A stretch of 64,000 bases of DNA from Paenibacillus sp. PAMC 26794 (GTDB taxonomy: Bacteria; Bacillota; Bacilli; Paenibacillales; Paenibacillaceae): positions 496,001-560,000 of the forward strand of contig NZ_ANHX01000011.1 in the NCBI RefSeq assembly GCF_000316035.1, in the 5' to 3' direction. Within the stretch, counting starts at the first letter, position 1. The number at the start of each line of letters is the position of its first letter. The position numbers and the translations under genes are program-made. Below, piece by piece: positions 7,705 to 16,277 of the stretch. The notes beneath the pieces were generated by a model, which had not been told where the DNA came from, did not search any database, and saw only the letters and a list, made by a program, of their open reading frames with translations.

Positions 7705-8895
7705 CTAAATCAGCTTCATTTCCTTGCCAACTTTCTCATAAACGGAGATCACCTGGTCGAGCATCTCCTTGGTATGGGCAGCTGTCGGCATGTTGCGTAT
7801 TCTTCCGGTTCCTTTCGGAACCGTCGGAAACAGGATTGCCTTGGCGTAAACGCCTTCTTCATAAAGCCGTTTGCTGAACTGTTGGGTGGTTACTTCATCG
7901 CCAATGATACAAGGTGTGATCGGCGTTTCGCTTTGGCCTACATCATATCCAAGCCGGCTCAAGCCATTTTTCAAATCATTGCCGTTCTCCCACAGCTTCT
8001 CGATCAGCTCTTTGTCATTCATCAAAATGTCGACAGAAGCGCTGCAAGAAGCGATTGCAGCCGGAGGTAGCGATGTCGAGAATAGAAACGGACGGCTTCT
8101 CAGCTTCAACCATTCGATCAGTTGTTTTTTACCCGCCACATAACCGCCGACAACACCAATCGCCTTGGAAAGAGTACCAATTTGAAAGTCAATGCGGTCG
8201 GACAATCCAAAATGCTTCACGGTTCCCGCACCTGCTCCGAGAACGCCCGAACCGTGGGCATCATCCACATAAGTAATCAGATCGAATTCTTCTGCTATTT
8301 TCACGATTTCAGGCAGCTTTGCTATATCACCATCCATGGAGAAAACCCCGTCGGTGATGACCATAATTTTATGGTACTGACCGGATTCCTTGGCATCTTT
8401 CGCCTGCTGTCTTAAATCATTCATATCCGAATGCTTAAAGCGAATCACCTTGGCTCTCGACAGGCGGCAGCCATCAATAATCGAAGCGTGGTTCAGCTCA
8501 TCTGATAAAATCGCATCATGCTGGTCCATTACCGCGGATATAGCAGCCATATTGCAGTTAAATCCCGATTGATACACGATAACGGCTTCCGTTTTTTTGA
8601 AACGGGCCAGTTTTTCTTCAAGCTCAATATGAAGATCCATCGTACCATTAATTGTTCTCACAGCCCCTGCGCCTGCCCCGTATGTCTGCGACGCCTTAAC
8701 TGAAGCATCAATCAGGCGGTAATCTGTTGCCAGTCCCAAATAGTTATTGGAAGACAAGTTGATTAGGGACTTTCCGTCGATACTAATAACAGGACCATTT
8801 GCCCCCTGCAGCGTATCGATGACGTTATATAGACCTTTAGTTTTTAGATCTTCGATGTTCCAACTTAAAAATTGGTCCAATGCTTGACTTGACAT
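7705..8895 (-). CDS. kbl: glycine C-acetyltransferase (2-amino-3-ketobutyrate CoA ligase)
   Basis: PLP enzyme splitting 2-amino-3-ketobutyrate with CoA into glycine and acetyl-CoA in the cytoplasm. The 396-residue protein belongs to the alpha-oxoamine synthase family: SSNNYLGLA near residue 50, GSGAVR-like [12 protein letters not shown] near 95, [11 protein letters not shown] near 210 and the PLP lysine in GTLSKAIG near 243. Length is normal. A GAGGAGGGAATGGA ribosome site fixes the ATG at 8895. It is first in a two-gene operon with tdh. BioF is a close paralogue, but the tdh partner makes kbl much more likely. Confidence 0.92.
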   Translation of the reverse strand: MSSQALDQFLSWNIEDLKTKGLYNVIDTLQGANGPVISIDGKSLINLSSNNYLGLATDYRLIDASVKASQTYGAGAGAVRTINGTMDLHIELEEKLARFKKTEAVIVYQSGFNCNMAAISAVMDQHDAILSDELNHASIIDGCRLSRAKVIRFKHSDMNDLRQQAKDAKESGQYHKIMVITDGVFSMDGDIAKLPEIVKIAEEFDLITYVDDAHGSGVLGAGAGTVKHFGLSDRIDFQIGTLSKAIGVVGGYVAGKKQLIEWLKLRSRPFLFSTSLPPAAIASCSASVDILMNDKELIEKLWENGNDLKNGLSRLGYDVGQSETPITPCIIGDEVTTQQFSKRLYEEGVYAKAILFPTVPKGTGRIRNMPTAAHTKEMLDQVISVYEKVGKEMKLI

Positions 8896-9045
8896 TCCAT
8901 TCCCTCCTCGATATACGTATGTCCTCGTACAGGAGACATAGTATTATTCAAAAAAACCTTGTTACAAAAGGAAATAAACTAATTTCAATGTATCATCATT
9001 TTTATTTTTTGTACACATGTGGCGGACAAAAAATAAAAATATCCG

Positions 9046-9091
9046 CAAAAAAACATAGCGATTGCTTCCCCCATTCTCGGAAGCAATCGCT
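9046..9091 (-). terminator. terminator-like hairpin in the region upstream of kbl
   Basis: AGCGATTGCTTCC (9057-9069) pairs perfectly with GGAAGCAATCGCT (9079-9091), and on the minus strand it is followed by GTTTTTTTG. It lies about 150 bases before kbl with no upstream minus-strand gene to terminate, so it may attenuate a longer kbl leader transcript or insulate kbl. A separate possible promoter (TTGTAA, about 18 bases, TACTAT) lies downstream of it around 8938-8970. Confidence 0.55.
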
Positions 9092-9140
9092 ACTAAATCT
9101 TTGCTTATATCTTTTGCTGCTCGGTAGTTTGCGATACCAT

Positions 9141-9274
9141 GCCGATTAGATACACGACTAATCGGTAATAGGAACAGGTTCTTGTCTTCGGCTCGGGACA
9201 CGAACTTGTACCGATAAAATTAAAAAGCCGCTAAAATAGCGACTTCAATGGGAATATGTTCTTGTCTCTCGACA
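9141..9274 (+). repeat. family-A intergenic repeat, full-length copy
   Basis: Begins with the inverted pair CCGATTAGATAC / GACTAATCGG, then the TTCTTGTCTTCGGCTCGGGA module, TTGTACCGATAAAAT, the hairpin AAGCCGCTAAAATAGCGACTT and the end module GGGAATATGTTCTTGTC with TCGACA. Same orientation as the other copies. Confidence 0.8.
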
Positions 9275-9583
9275 TCTCATCCGTAAGGTTTAGTTTCCAA
9301 AGCCAATTTTTCATATACAGACCAAGGCGATTCTTATTCATTGATCCATTTTTTTATCACCACTACCTGCTAAAGATATATAAATTTCTAGTTGGTCTCA
9401 ATATATGGATAAATGTGTCTATCTGTATCTATGTTCCTCGTAATTCCTCTCATTTCATATGGTTTAATATGCCAACGCTATGAAGATATTTCCGCTATGG
9501 AGTACTGGCTGATAATCCCCCATTTATTGAGCAGACACAATTATTTTGTGGAGAAACTCTATTTCAACCTGGGAGGTGATTTG

Positions 9584-9745
9584 ATGAACAAGATTTTAGC
9601 GATCTCGATTTGGGGAATGGGTTTAAAAGGTGCTGTTTTAATCATCTCAATTGCTCTGTTGTTTAACCCCCCAATAGGAAGTGTGTTGAAGATGGTTACT
9701 GCTGCTTCAACATTATCTTTATTATATTTGCTGTTTCGGCTTTGA
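9584..9745 (+). CDS. small two-helix membrane protein
   Basis: A 53-residue protein with an excellent ribosome site (GGGAGGTGATTTG) directly before ATG at 9584, which is better than the far-upstream in-frame ATG at 9413. Two hydrophobic helices (about 3-26 and 33-50) leave little outside the membrane. No family recognised. It stands alone on the plus strand among minus-strand genes and remnants. It could be a signalling or stress peptide; nothing in the sequence proves a role. Confidence 0.6.
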   Translation: MNKILAISIWGMGLKGAVLIISIALLFNPPIGSVLKMVTAASTLSLLYLLFRL

Positions 9746-9940
9746 TATTTCGTCGGCGATTAGATGATGAAAATAGAGAGTAATATATTTATACTTCCTC
9801 GATTTAGGACGAATGATTCCCAGTAGTAATCCTAACAATGTTTTTTGTTTCTATTGAGCTGTGTCCGGCTCTAACCTAAAATACCTTCTTTATTAAAAGT
9901 CCTCCATTCAGCTTTTGGGTTCCATAGGATAGCAGTGGAT

Positions 9941-10711
9941 TTAATCTTGAGCTTCTTCGAATAACTCTCTGAGCATCCTATCCTTGTTATTCACAAACTC
10001 TTTCATAATCATATAATGGTCGGTTTCTTCCAATACTTGGACTTCGATACCATCCGGCTTTAGATTGTAAATAATCGAATCTGGATATGCCATAAGGATT
10101 GGGGAATGGGTCGCAATTATAAATTGAGAGTTTTGCAAAACAAGTTCATGGATTCGTGTCAGCATCGCCATTTGGCGAAGGGGAGACAATGCAGCCTCAG
10201 GCTCATCCAGTATATATAATCCATTCTCCCCGAACCGATGAATGAAAGTGGAAAAGAACGACTCTCCGTGCGATTGCTCATGCAAGGACTTGACACCGTA
10301 CGAATCTTTAATAGGGCGACCGAATGAAGGCTGGCTGTCCAACTCATCGATCGTCGTGGCTAAATTATAATAACTTTCTGCCCGGAAGAAGAAGCCATCC
10401 CTCGGGCGTAGCGGACCTCTGATCAATTGTATATATTCATATAAGCTCGAGTGAGTAGCCTGGGTTGAAAAGGAAAAGTTGACCGTCCCACCCTCCGGGT
10501 TAAATCCCCATGCGACAGCAATGGACTCCATCAGTGTTGATTTGCCCATCCCATTTTCACCTACGATATAGGTTACCTTGGGGTGGAAATCAAGAGTATT
10601 TAGGTTTCGAATGACCGCCAAATCAAAGGGGTAACGATTATAGGTGGGTACTTGTTGCCTCTTAAGCTGAATTTGTCGTAAATAGGGATGCTGTATATTA
10701 ATATAGTTCAC
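9941..10711 (-). CDS. AAA-type ATPase, ABC/SMC-like (COG3910 family)
   Basis: Soluble 256-residue ATPase with all the ABC-type nucleotide motifs: Walker A VGENGMGKST near residue 50, a signature-like SHGESFFSTF near 147, Walker B GLYILDEPEAALSP near 165 and the switch His in IIATHSP near 202. It has no membrane segments and no coiled-coil arm, so it is neither a transporter nor a true SMC; the pattern matches the small predicted ATPases of COG3910, whose role is poorly known. The GTG start at 10711 has AAAAGGAA only a few bases before it, so the start is less certain. It has no operon partner. Confidence 0.8.
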   Translation of the reverse strand: MNYINIQHPYLRQIQLKRQQVPTYNRYPFDLAVIRNLNTLDFHPKVTYIVGENGMGKSTLMESIAVAWGFNPEGGTVNFSFSTQATHSSLYEYIQLIRGPLRPRDGFFFRAESYYNLATTIDELDSQPSFGRPIKDSYGVKSLHEQSHGESFFSTFIHRFGENGLYILDEPEAALSPLRQMAMLTRIHELVLQNSQFIIATHSPILMAYPDSIIYNLKPDGIEVQVLEETDHYMIMKEFVNNKDRMLRELFEEAQD

Positions 10712-10820
10712 TTCCTTTTAAGCCTTTGATCGTTATGCTTACCTTTGTTGGGAAACGCTGACTCATGTTAGTCTCACCCTTTAGTTTACGCCATCAAACA
10801 AATAATACCACATACCGAAA

Positions 10821-10917
10821 CTAACCTGCCCGTTAGTTTATGGGATCATGTTCTTGTCTCTCGACATCTAAAGAGTTCTTAATAGTTTGTATGGAACAAT
10901 GTTTGTGTCCTTGGACA
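10821..10917 (+). repeat. joined fragments of family-B and family-A repeats
   Basis: CTAACCTGCCCGTTAGTTTA (10821-10840) is a family-B end and runs directly into the family-A end module TGGGATCATGTTCTTGTC (10841-10858) with TCGACATC. A more divergent family-A piece (GGAACAATGTTTGTGTCC) follows at 10892-10909. Confidence 0.6.
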
Positions 10918-10929
10918 ATTATTACAATT

Positions 10930-11136
10930 TTATTTATTATCCTCAAATTTATGTGGCTCTTTAACAAAACTTTTTAAAATAAATCCACACGTTATACAAA
11001 TTACATGAGTAATATCTGATCCTAATGTTAGCATCTTTTTCATAGGATATACCCTAGCTTCGCCGTGCGACTTGCCCTCTCCAAATTTTGTTCCTCCACA
11101 TTCAGGACAACATTCTTCGTTTCTCATCTTGATCAT
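10930..11136 (-). CDS. small zinc-ribbon protein
   Basis: A 68-residue protein with two metal-binding knuckles, CPECGG near residues 10-15 and CITCG near 47-51, separated by a short beta-rich stretch. This is the zinc-ribbon pattern of small Bacillales proteins with no defined function; a role in nucleic-acid or protein binding is only a guess. An AGGATGG ribosome site precedes ATG 11136; a second Met three codons later is an alternative. It is monocistronic. Confidence 0.65.
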   Translation of the reverse strand: MIKMRNEECCPECGGTKFGEGKSHGEARVYPMKKMLTLGSDITHVICITCGFILKSFVKEPHKFEDNK

Positions 11137-11170
11137 AATCCATCCTGTAGTCTTTTAATCGCTCAAAAGA

Positions 11171-11227
11171 GACTCACTTCTACACTTAGATATTTATCTA
11201 ATCGGAAATGGGACCATGTTCTTGTCA
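11171..11227 (+). repeat. family-A repeat fragment abutting a broken gene
   Basis: Near-identical to 5946-6002 and ends with GGGACCATGTTCTTGTC. The truncated amidohydrolase begins immediately after it, so this copy marks the deletion or insertion boundary. Confidence 0.7.
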
Positions 11228-11727
11228 CACGCCACCAGTTACACCATGCTTGGTGTTAAATTCATCAATTATTGGTAATTCAGCATCGGAATTGGCTAAT
11301 GATCCACGAGTTCATTCCAAATTAAGTCCGGATTGGATCGATATTTTGAACTCAAGCTTCAATCATCCCACAAGGCAATATGGAGAACAGCTTTAAGAAT
11401 GTAATGGATCTTCACCGTGCCGGAGTTTATATTCTTGTAGGGACGGATGTCGCACCGGTTCCCGTTCCGAACCTTGGTGGCCTTGCTCATAGGGCCAGTG
11501 TTCACCACGAAATGCAGCTGCTGGTGAAGGCTGGGTTCACTCCGATCGAAGCTCTTCAGTCGGCTACTATCAAACCGGCCCGTTGCTTTGGTCTACATGA
11601 TCGTGGCCGGATTACCGAAGGTGCACGTGCTGATCTTATTCTTATAAACGGTGATCCGATCACTAATATTTCAGATACTTTGTCAATCAAATCCGTGTGG
11701 TTCAATGGTTCGCAAAAACTAGGCTAA
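11228..11727 (+). pseudogene. 5'-truncated, frameshifted amidohydrolase
   Basis: The downstream frame reads HRAGVYILVGTDVAPVPVP, VHHEMQLLVKAGFTPIEAL, SATIKPARCFGLHDRGRI and GARADLILINGDP, the C-terminal third of an imidazolonepropionase-like metal-dependent amidohydrolase. This includes the metal-ligand Asp region GTD. The upstream frame (ELANDPRVHSKLSPDWIDI, then NHPTRQYGE) is the preceding part of the same protein but stops at 11393-11395, so a one-base frameshift near 11382 splits the gene. The first two thirds are missing at the repeat boundary near 11227. No function is expected. Confidence 0.8.
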
Positions 11728-11767
11728 AACTAGTAGTTTATATTTTCCTAATTGTAAAATGACTAAG

Positions 11768-11799
11768 AAGAGGGAGTGCAAAATGCAGTCCCTCTTCGA
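11768..11799. terminator. hairpin between amidohydrolase remnant and SnoaL-like gene
   Basis: AAGAGGGA-TGCA and TGCA-TCCCTCTT pair with one G-G mismatch. T-runs are weak on both sides. It lies between two convergent genes and may end transcription from either. Confidence 0.5.
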
Positions 11800-11860
11800 C
11801 TTTAATCTATTTATCCAACTCCCAATTTTTTGGAACGATGCCCAGATCGAGGAGATGTAA

Positions 11861-12280
11861 TTATACTTTTGGAATTGCCCCTATTTGTTGAAGCAAGCCG
11901 AGCATATCCGGTTGACCATACTCTTCAATAATTTGGCCATTAGAGATCCGATAAAAATTCATTGCATTTACTTCGATTTTTTTGCTCGTTGGTGGAAACC
12001 CGAGAAACTCTCCGTCTTGTGTGCCCTTCATGACAAAATGAGCTGCTATTAGATCCTCTTCTGCTACCAGCTCCTTAACAGTCCATTGTATATCGGAAAA
12101 ACCAGATCTCATCATATGAATTATGGAGAGATAACCACTTGGACCATTCATTGGTTCTTTTTGCATAGGTACATAAAAAACAGCATCTGGAGAAATCAAT
12201 TCTTCAGCAAGTTCCTTGCTTGCTGTATTAATGAAGTTCGTGAAACGATGCATCAATTGTTTGTTTTCTGTAATCGTCAT
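11861..12280 (-). CDS. SnoaL-like ester cyclase / NTF2-fold protein
   Basis: Protein of 139 residues with the NTF2-like fold of SnoaL-type proteins: an N-terminal helical part, ELISPDAVFYVP, GFSDIQWTVKELVAEEDLI, FLGFPPTSKKIEV and FYRISNGQIIEEYGQPD. These proteins are small-molecule cyclases, isomerases or ligand binders; which applies is not visible. I start at ATG 12280, which has GAAAGGGG upstream, not the ATG at 12310. A copy of the conserved 45-base motif found before the HxlR gene lies 70 bases upstream, so the HxlR regulator probably controls it. Confidence 0.8.
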   Translation of the reverse strand: MTITENKQLMHRFTNFINTASKELAEELISPDAVFYVPMQKEPMNGPSGYLSIIHMMRSGFSDIQWTVKELVAEEDLIAAHFVMKGTQDGEFLGFPPTSKKIEVNAMNFYRISNGQIIEEYGQPDMLGLLQQIGAIPKV

Positions 12281-12349
12281 ATTTAAACCCCTTTCTATTT
12301 TCGTGAGCATATGCCTTCACTTCAATTTTATCTCTACTTTAGATAATTG

Positions 12350-12395
12350 GTAAGTAGGCACCTTTTTGTTTTATAGGAACCTTTTTGTAACTATT
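12350..12395 (+). promoter_or_regulatory. conserved HxlR-associated motif, copy 1
   Basis: AAGTAGGCACCTTTTTGTT followed by TATAGGAACC and GTAACTATT is shared with 12742-12785 upstream of the HxlR gene. Here it lies upstream of the minus-strand SnoaL-like gene. GTAGGCACC and GGAACC-GTAAC suggest operator half-sites. Confidence 0.6.
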
Positions 12396-12396
12396 A

Positions 12397-12681
12397 TTTT
12401 ATCTTTAGGTTGCAGAGAAGTTATCCTTTGTGCAGATTCAAGTAAAGACATGGACACACCTTGTAACCCGGATACTGTATTCATTAGGTCCATTTCTCGG
12501 AACGACCGTATTTAGTTGATAAGGTACCTAATGTAACTCCGATAAGTGTAGAACCCATTAATGCCAATAAACTGATCTCTAAATGCTGTCTCCAAGAATT
12601 CAAGAACGTTAACATATGATTCGAAAAATAGTCACTCAGTTGTATCCATAAACTATTTTGCGAACTCCCTCCTCCTTTCAT
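12397..12681 (-). pseudogene. remnant of an osmolyte (glycine betaine/choline) ABC permease
   Basis: A GTG/ATG region with an AAAGGAGGAGGG ribosome site opens a frame containing LNSWRQHLEISLLALMG and GVTLGTLSTKYGRSEKW, which resembles the first membrane segments of OpuBB/OpuCB permeases. It stops at 12484. The next stretch, in another phase, reads NTVSGLQGVSMSLLESAQ, like the cytoplasmic loop of the same family. The gene thus has an internal deletion and no C-terminus. It lies between two direct copies of the HxlR-associated motif. Confidence 0.6.
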
Positions 12682-12741
12682 TCATTTTCATTTTGATTTT
12701 TCATCGACAGAATTATAATATAAGCAATGTATTGGTTTTGA

Positions 12742-12785
12742 AAGTAGGCACCTTTTTGTTATATAGGAACCTAATAGTAACTATT
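12742..12785 (+). promoter_or_regulatory. conserved HxlR-associated motif, copy 2
   Basis: AAGTAGGCACCTTTTTGTT, TATAGGAACC and GTAACTATT end just before the GGAGG ribosome site of the HxlR gene. Position suggests an autoregulatory operator. Confidence 0.65.
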
Positions 12786-12800
12786 GGAGGCGATAATGTA

Positions 12801-13157
12801 GTGATTTCAAAAAAAGAGTTGCCGTTGTGTCCCGTCGCAACGACAGTTGGGTTGATAGGTAACAAGTGGAAGTTATTGGTTATGAGGGATCTTTTGAAGG
12901 GAACTCAACGATTCGGAGAACTTCGTAAAAGTATCCCGGAGATCAGTCAAAAGGTTCTCACTGAAAATTTACGTTCAATGGAAGAGGATGGAATAGTCAT
13001 TCGTACTGTTTTTGCAGAAGTCCCTCCGAGAGTCGAATACAGCTTAAGTGATTTAGGAAATTCACTGAAGCCGATTATATTCTCTATGGAAACATGGGGA
13101 CTCGGGTACCAGAAACTCAATGATGAACTTCCAAACGATATTCATCAGAGTGAATGA
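12801..13157 (+). CDS. HxlR-family transcriptional regulator
   Basis: A 118-residue winged-helix regulator. Family hallmarks are the N-terminal Cys in LPLCPVATTVGLIGNKWK (about residues 7-24), RDLLKGTQRFGELRKSI, ISQKVLTENLRSMEEDG and PPRVEYSLSDLG. Many HxlR proteins sense oxidants or electrophiles through that Cys; whether this one does is unknown. I start at GTG 12801, which follows TTGGAGGCGATAATGTA; the longer in-frame ATG start at 12693 would include the operator motif and is unlikely. A GGAGGAC hairpin at 13196-13221 may terminate it. Confidence 0.88.
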   Translation: MISKKELPLCPVATTVGLIGNKWKLLVMRDLLKGTQRFGELRKSIPEISQKVLTENLRSMEEDGIVIRTVFAEVPPRVEYSLSDLGNSLKPIIFSMETWGLGYQKLNDELPNDIHQSE

Positions 13158-13195
13158 TGGCAAATCGTTACTCCACGGTCATTTCAAGTTAAGTC

Positions 13196-13221
13196 AATGG
13201 AGGACTCATGCGTCCTCCATT
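13196..13221 (+). terminator. hairpin after the HxlR gene
   Basis: AATGGAGGAC (13196-13205) pairs perfectly with GTCCTCCATT (13212-13221). The following T-run is short (TAATTTG), so termination may be partial. Confidence 0.55.
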
Positions 13222-13322
13222 AATTTGTAAGAGAAAGTTGATCTTCGAACAACAGCTGCAATATTTCTATTGCATGAAGAAAAAACGGGCAAGATCCTCA
13301 TAAAATGAATGGTTATATAAAA

Positions 13323-14156
13323 TCAAAATGGATATGCGCTGTATTTGGATACATGAATTATTTCAGATGGAAACCTTGCCTTAAAATATTTTTCCACTTT
13401 CAGATGAATGCTTTTCTCGTACCATTTATCCCAGCCGTTCACATCAAATAATTGTGGCATCCCTAACCGCTCAGATCTCATCCCCATTTGACCATCACCA
13501 ATCAATAGCGTATCAATCCAAATTCGATCAGTTATGCCTTGTATCATGTTAGCGAAATTAGGTGAAAAAGGTAGCACAGGGGAAATAGATACTTGTGTAT
13601 GTATCCCTGCATCATTTATCTTTTTCAATGCTTTAACTCTTAAATTTATTCCAGGAGCATAGGGCGAAAAAATTCGTTTCACATCTTCGCGATCTGTCTC
13701 GATTGTCATTGAAACCAGAATTCGACATTTTCCCTTTAATTTCAGCAGTATATCAAGGTCTCTGGCAACCAGAGGGCTTCTAGTTTGAATTTGAAGTGAA
13801 TCTGGTGGGTTTGTATCCATTGCTTCCAATAGGCTTCTTGTAATGTTTGCCCTCTGCTCTACAGGTTGATAAGGATCTGTGGCTGATGACATGAATATAC
13901 TTATGGGTTTATTTTTTCGTCTTAGAAGAGAGACTTCCTTTAGATAGTTTTCTGCTGCATTTTTCTTGACATCCACCCACGATCCCCAAGGAATATCCTT
14001 AAACTTTTGAATAGGCATTTCTCTGACGTAACAGTATTCGCAAGCAAATGCACAACCCGTATAGGGATTTAGTGAATGAGTAAAACCAATATCTAGATAA
14101 CCTTTTACTTCACTTAATATTTTCTTAGACACAATGTCTTTGATTTCAATTGGCAT
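13323..14156 (-). CDS. SPL-family radical SAM protein
   Basis: Cytoplasmic radical-SAM enzyme of 277 residues, of the spore photoproduct lyase-like family (COG1533). The [4Fe-4S] cluster motif is CAFACEYCY at about residues 35-43 (CxxxCxxC); FMSSATDPYQPVE and IQTRSPLVARDLDIL are family features. It lacks the length and C-terminal part of true SplB, so DNA repair is possible but unproven; its position next to the SOS polymerase operon is suggestive. Both start and length are normal for the family. A third copy of the HxlR-associated motif lies 80 bases upstream. Confidence 0.85.
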   Translation of the reverse strand: MPIEIKDIVSKKILSEVKGYLDIGFTHSLNPYTGCAFACEYCYVREMPIQKFKDIPWGSWVDVKKNAAENYLKEVSLLRRKNKPISIFMSSATDPYQPVEQRANITRSLLEAMDTNPPDSLQIQTRSPLVARDLDILLKLKGKCRILVSMTIETDREDVKRIFSPYAPGINLRVKALKKINDAGIHTQVSISPVLPFSPNFANMIQGITDRIWIDTLLIGDGQMGMRSERLGMPQLFDVNGWDKWYEKSIHLKVEKYFKARFPSEIIHVSKYSAYPF

Positions 14157-14235
14157 GACGCTACCATCCCCTCAATTACTTTTATGCCCACTTCTCCTAT
14201 TTCGTTTTATCTTAAAATTTCTCATGCAACTTGAA

Positions 14236-14262
14236 AAGTAGGCACCTTTTTATTAGATAGGT
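14236..14262 (+). promoter_or_regulatory. conserved HxlR-associated motif, partial copy 3
   Basis: AAGTAGGCACCTTTTTATT then AGATAGGT matches the first half of the motifs at 12350 and 12742. It lies upstream of the radical SAM gene; the second half is lost. Confidence 0.5.
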
Positions 14263-14299
14263 TTGCCGCATCCATGAGTTAGACTCTTATTTTCTATGT

Positions 14300-14668
14300 T
14301 CATTTGAGCAAATCAGTAATATCAACGTTCATATGTTCGGTAAGCATTAAGGTTACATCCACTTTCACTTTGCTCCATAATAGTGTCATTTTATGAATGT
14401 AACCTCTCACCGAATAATCTACCGTTAAACTCAGCTCGGATCTCACTTCATCTATGATTTTAATATGATGTTCCTTTAGCCTTTGTTTCGATTTGTACAT
14501 TTCTAAAGCAATTTTCTTTTGGATACCGTCCAAGTAGTCAACATACACAGATTTCATTTTGAAATTTGAAGCGTATATTTTATGCTTATCTACCTCCAGA
14601 GCACCTAAAAGATAAGGGAGCTCCACCACCCTCTTCACGAGTGAAAGTTCCTCGAAAGTCTGTCGCAC
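14300..14668 (-). CDS. unknown third gene of the SOS polymerase operon
   Basis: Protein of 122 residues, no recognised domain, mixed helical composition with a basic middle (LDGIQKKIALEMYKSKQRLKEHH). I start at GTG 14668, 2 bases after the yolD-like stop, with GAAGGAGG about 7 bases upstream; the TTG at 14689 has no ribosome site. Tight packing behind the polymerase and YolD-like genes says it is co-transcribed from the LexA promoter, so a DNA-damage role is likely by context only. Confidence 0.75.
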   Translation of the reverse strand: MRQTFEELSLVKRVVELPYLLGALEVDKHKIYASNFKMKSVYVDYLDGIQKKIALEMYKSKQRLKEHHIKIIDEVRSELSLTVDYSVRGYIHKMTLLWSKVKVDVTLMLTEHMNVDITDLLK

Positions 14669-14669
14669 A

Positions 14670-15017
14670 TTACACGCCTCCTTCTTCAAGTTTTACAGTG
14701 ACCAATTGATCATAATCGACCCATTCAAATCCATTAGTCATTTCAATTTTTATTTTCTTTCCAAAGGAACTGACTGAAGTGACGATTCCGTGTATATACC
14801 GATTGCCTGACTCATTAAATACTTCAAAGGCGGCTTGTAATGTATAATTGAGAGACATATCTATATTCTGAGTAATAATCTCCCACTCATCTTGATGAAT
14901 CAGTGGTTTCGTTTGATAATGAATTTGAGTACGATGCTGTATAATTCGTTCTTTATGTTGTGGAAGCATCATGCGGCTCGATTCCCATAATCCATTGGCC
15001 TCCAGTTTTTTGCTCAT
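14670..15017 (-). CDS. YolD-like protein
   Basis: Protein of 115 residues of the YolD-like family: GLWESSRMMLPQHKERI near residues 10-26 and the C-terminal GIVTSVSSFGKKIKI then EWVDYDQLVTV. YolD-like genes regularly sit beside Y-family polymerases of the UvrX/YqjW type in Firmicutes and their prophages and are thought to modulate them, in a UmuD-like way. The start overlaps the polymerase stop by four bases (ATGA), which means coupled translation. Confidence 0.88.
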   Translation of the reverse strand: MSKKLEANGLWESSRMMLPQHKERIIQHRTQIHYQTKPLIHQDEWEIITQNIDMSLNYTLQAAFEVFNESGNRYIHGIVTSVSSFGKKIKIEMTNGFEWVDYDQLVTVKLEEGGV

Positions 15018-16255
15018 TTGTAATGCCCCCCTATTTTAGATGCTCTATCGATCGCTTGGCCAGCAGCCGTAATGGAGCTCGCTCGTAGAATGGCAATGTC
15101 GCCAAATCGATCCTTAATGTCGTCCATCACCTGATCAATAGCTCGTTTCTGCTCCTGATCATCAAAAAAAGATAGTTGATATGTATCCGCGTTGGATAAT
15201 TGAGACAGGGATACGCCAACCCGGCGCACAGGTTGCCCATCCCAATGTTGATGAAATATGCGTTTGGCTATCTTGCATACATCAACGGTTATGTTTGTAG
15301 GATCAGACAGTTTAATCTGCCTGTGAAAACCAGTGGGGTGGTCAAAATCCGCTCCAGACACACTTACGGATACGACACTACCCATCAGTCCCTTTTGGCG
15401 GGCTCTTCTGCATACTTCTGTGCAGATATCGAGAATAACCACTTCGATCTCCCAAGCCTCTGTGAAATCTCTAGGCAGGGTCATTCCGTTTCCGATATCT
15501 TTTTGTGTACTGTGCGTATTGACGGTTACCGGCGAATTATCGAGTCCATTTGCAACTCGCCAGATGACTTCTCCATTAACACCCCACTTACTTCTTAATT
15601 TGGAAAGAGGCGTATTCGCCAGGTCTCTAATGGTTCGGATGCCCATCTTCCACAGATGTTTTTCCATTCTTGAGCCAATCCCCCACATATCGCGGATGGG
15701 CTTATCTCCAATATGGAGGTGTAACTCCTCTTTCTTTAGATGGAAAATGCCCCCCTCTGCTTTTTTAGCGATCATATCGCAGCATAATTTACTGATGATT
15801 TTGTTTTCACCAATGCCCGCTCTCGCGTAAACGCCTGTTTCATTATAGATTTTGTCTTGAATTTGCTTGGCCAAATCGACTGGATCATTACCGAATAGAT
15901 GCATAGACCCTGTAAAATCAGCGAATAATTCGTCTATACTGTACGGTTCGACCAGATCGGTGAACTCCTCAATAATGGACATGATTTGAGTGGATACTTC
16001 GATGTATTCTTGCATGTGTGGTCTCACAATGATCAGTTCAGGGCACTTCTGAAGAGACTGCCAGAGTGGTTCCGCGGTAGAAACACCCTTCGCTTTGGCA
16101 AGTGGACAAGCGGCAAGGATAATTCCAGAACGTCTTGCGGGATCTCCCGCGACAGCTAATGGTCTATTTTTGTAATGAGGCATTTTTGCCTTTTCGACTG
16201 AAGCATAAAAGCTCTGCATATCAATGAGCATAATGGTTCGTTGCTTAGTCAACAC
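15014..16255 (-). CDS. uvrX: Y-family DNA polymerase, UvrX/PolY2 type
   Basis: Error-prone translesion polymerase induced by DNA damage. Catalytic palm: IMLIDMQSFYASVEK near residue 10 (metal Asp) and YSIDELFADFTG near 105 (SIDE); helix-hairpin-helix MWGIGSRMEKHLWKMGI near 188; little-finger domain to the C-terminus. Length (413 residues) is that of B. subtilis UvrX/YqjW. I use GTG 16255 because AGGAG lies 8 bases before it, while the GTG at 16264 is inside the ribosome site. Two LexA boxes flank its promoter. The next two genes overlap or abut, so the operon is polymerase-YolD-unknown. Confidence 0.9.
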   Translation of the reverse strand: MLTKQRTIMLIDMQSFYASVEKAKMPHYKNRPLAVAGDPARRSGIILAACPLAKAKGVSTAEPLWQSLQKCPELIIVRPHMQEYIEVSTQIMSIIEEFTDLVEPYSIDELFADFTGSMHLFGNDPVDLAKQIQDKIYNETGVYARAGIGENKIISKLCCDMIAKKAEGGIFHLKKEELHLHIGDKPIRDMWGIGSRMEKHLWKMGIRTIRDLANTPLSKLRSKWGVNGEVIWRVANGLDNSPVTVNTHSTQKDIGNGMTLPRDFTEAWEIEVVILDICTEVCRRARQKGLMGSVVSVSVSGADFDHPTGFHRQIKLSDPTNITVDVCKIAKRIFHQHWDGQPVRRVGVSLSQLSNADTYQLSFFDDQEQKRAIDQVMDDIKDRFGDIAILRASSITAAGQAIDRASKIGGHYK

Positions 16256-16277
16256 TGAAATCACTCCTGTATATTTG

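Noticed and set aside
8962..9201. 79-residue minus-strand frame upstream of kbl
   Set aside because: It begins inside a family-A repeat, spans the perfect terminator hairpin and has no ribosome site.
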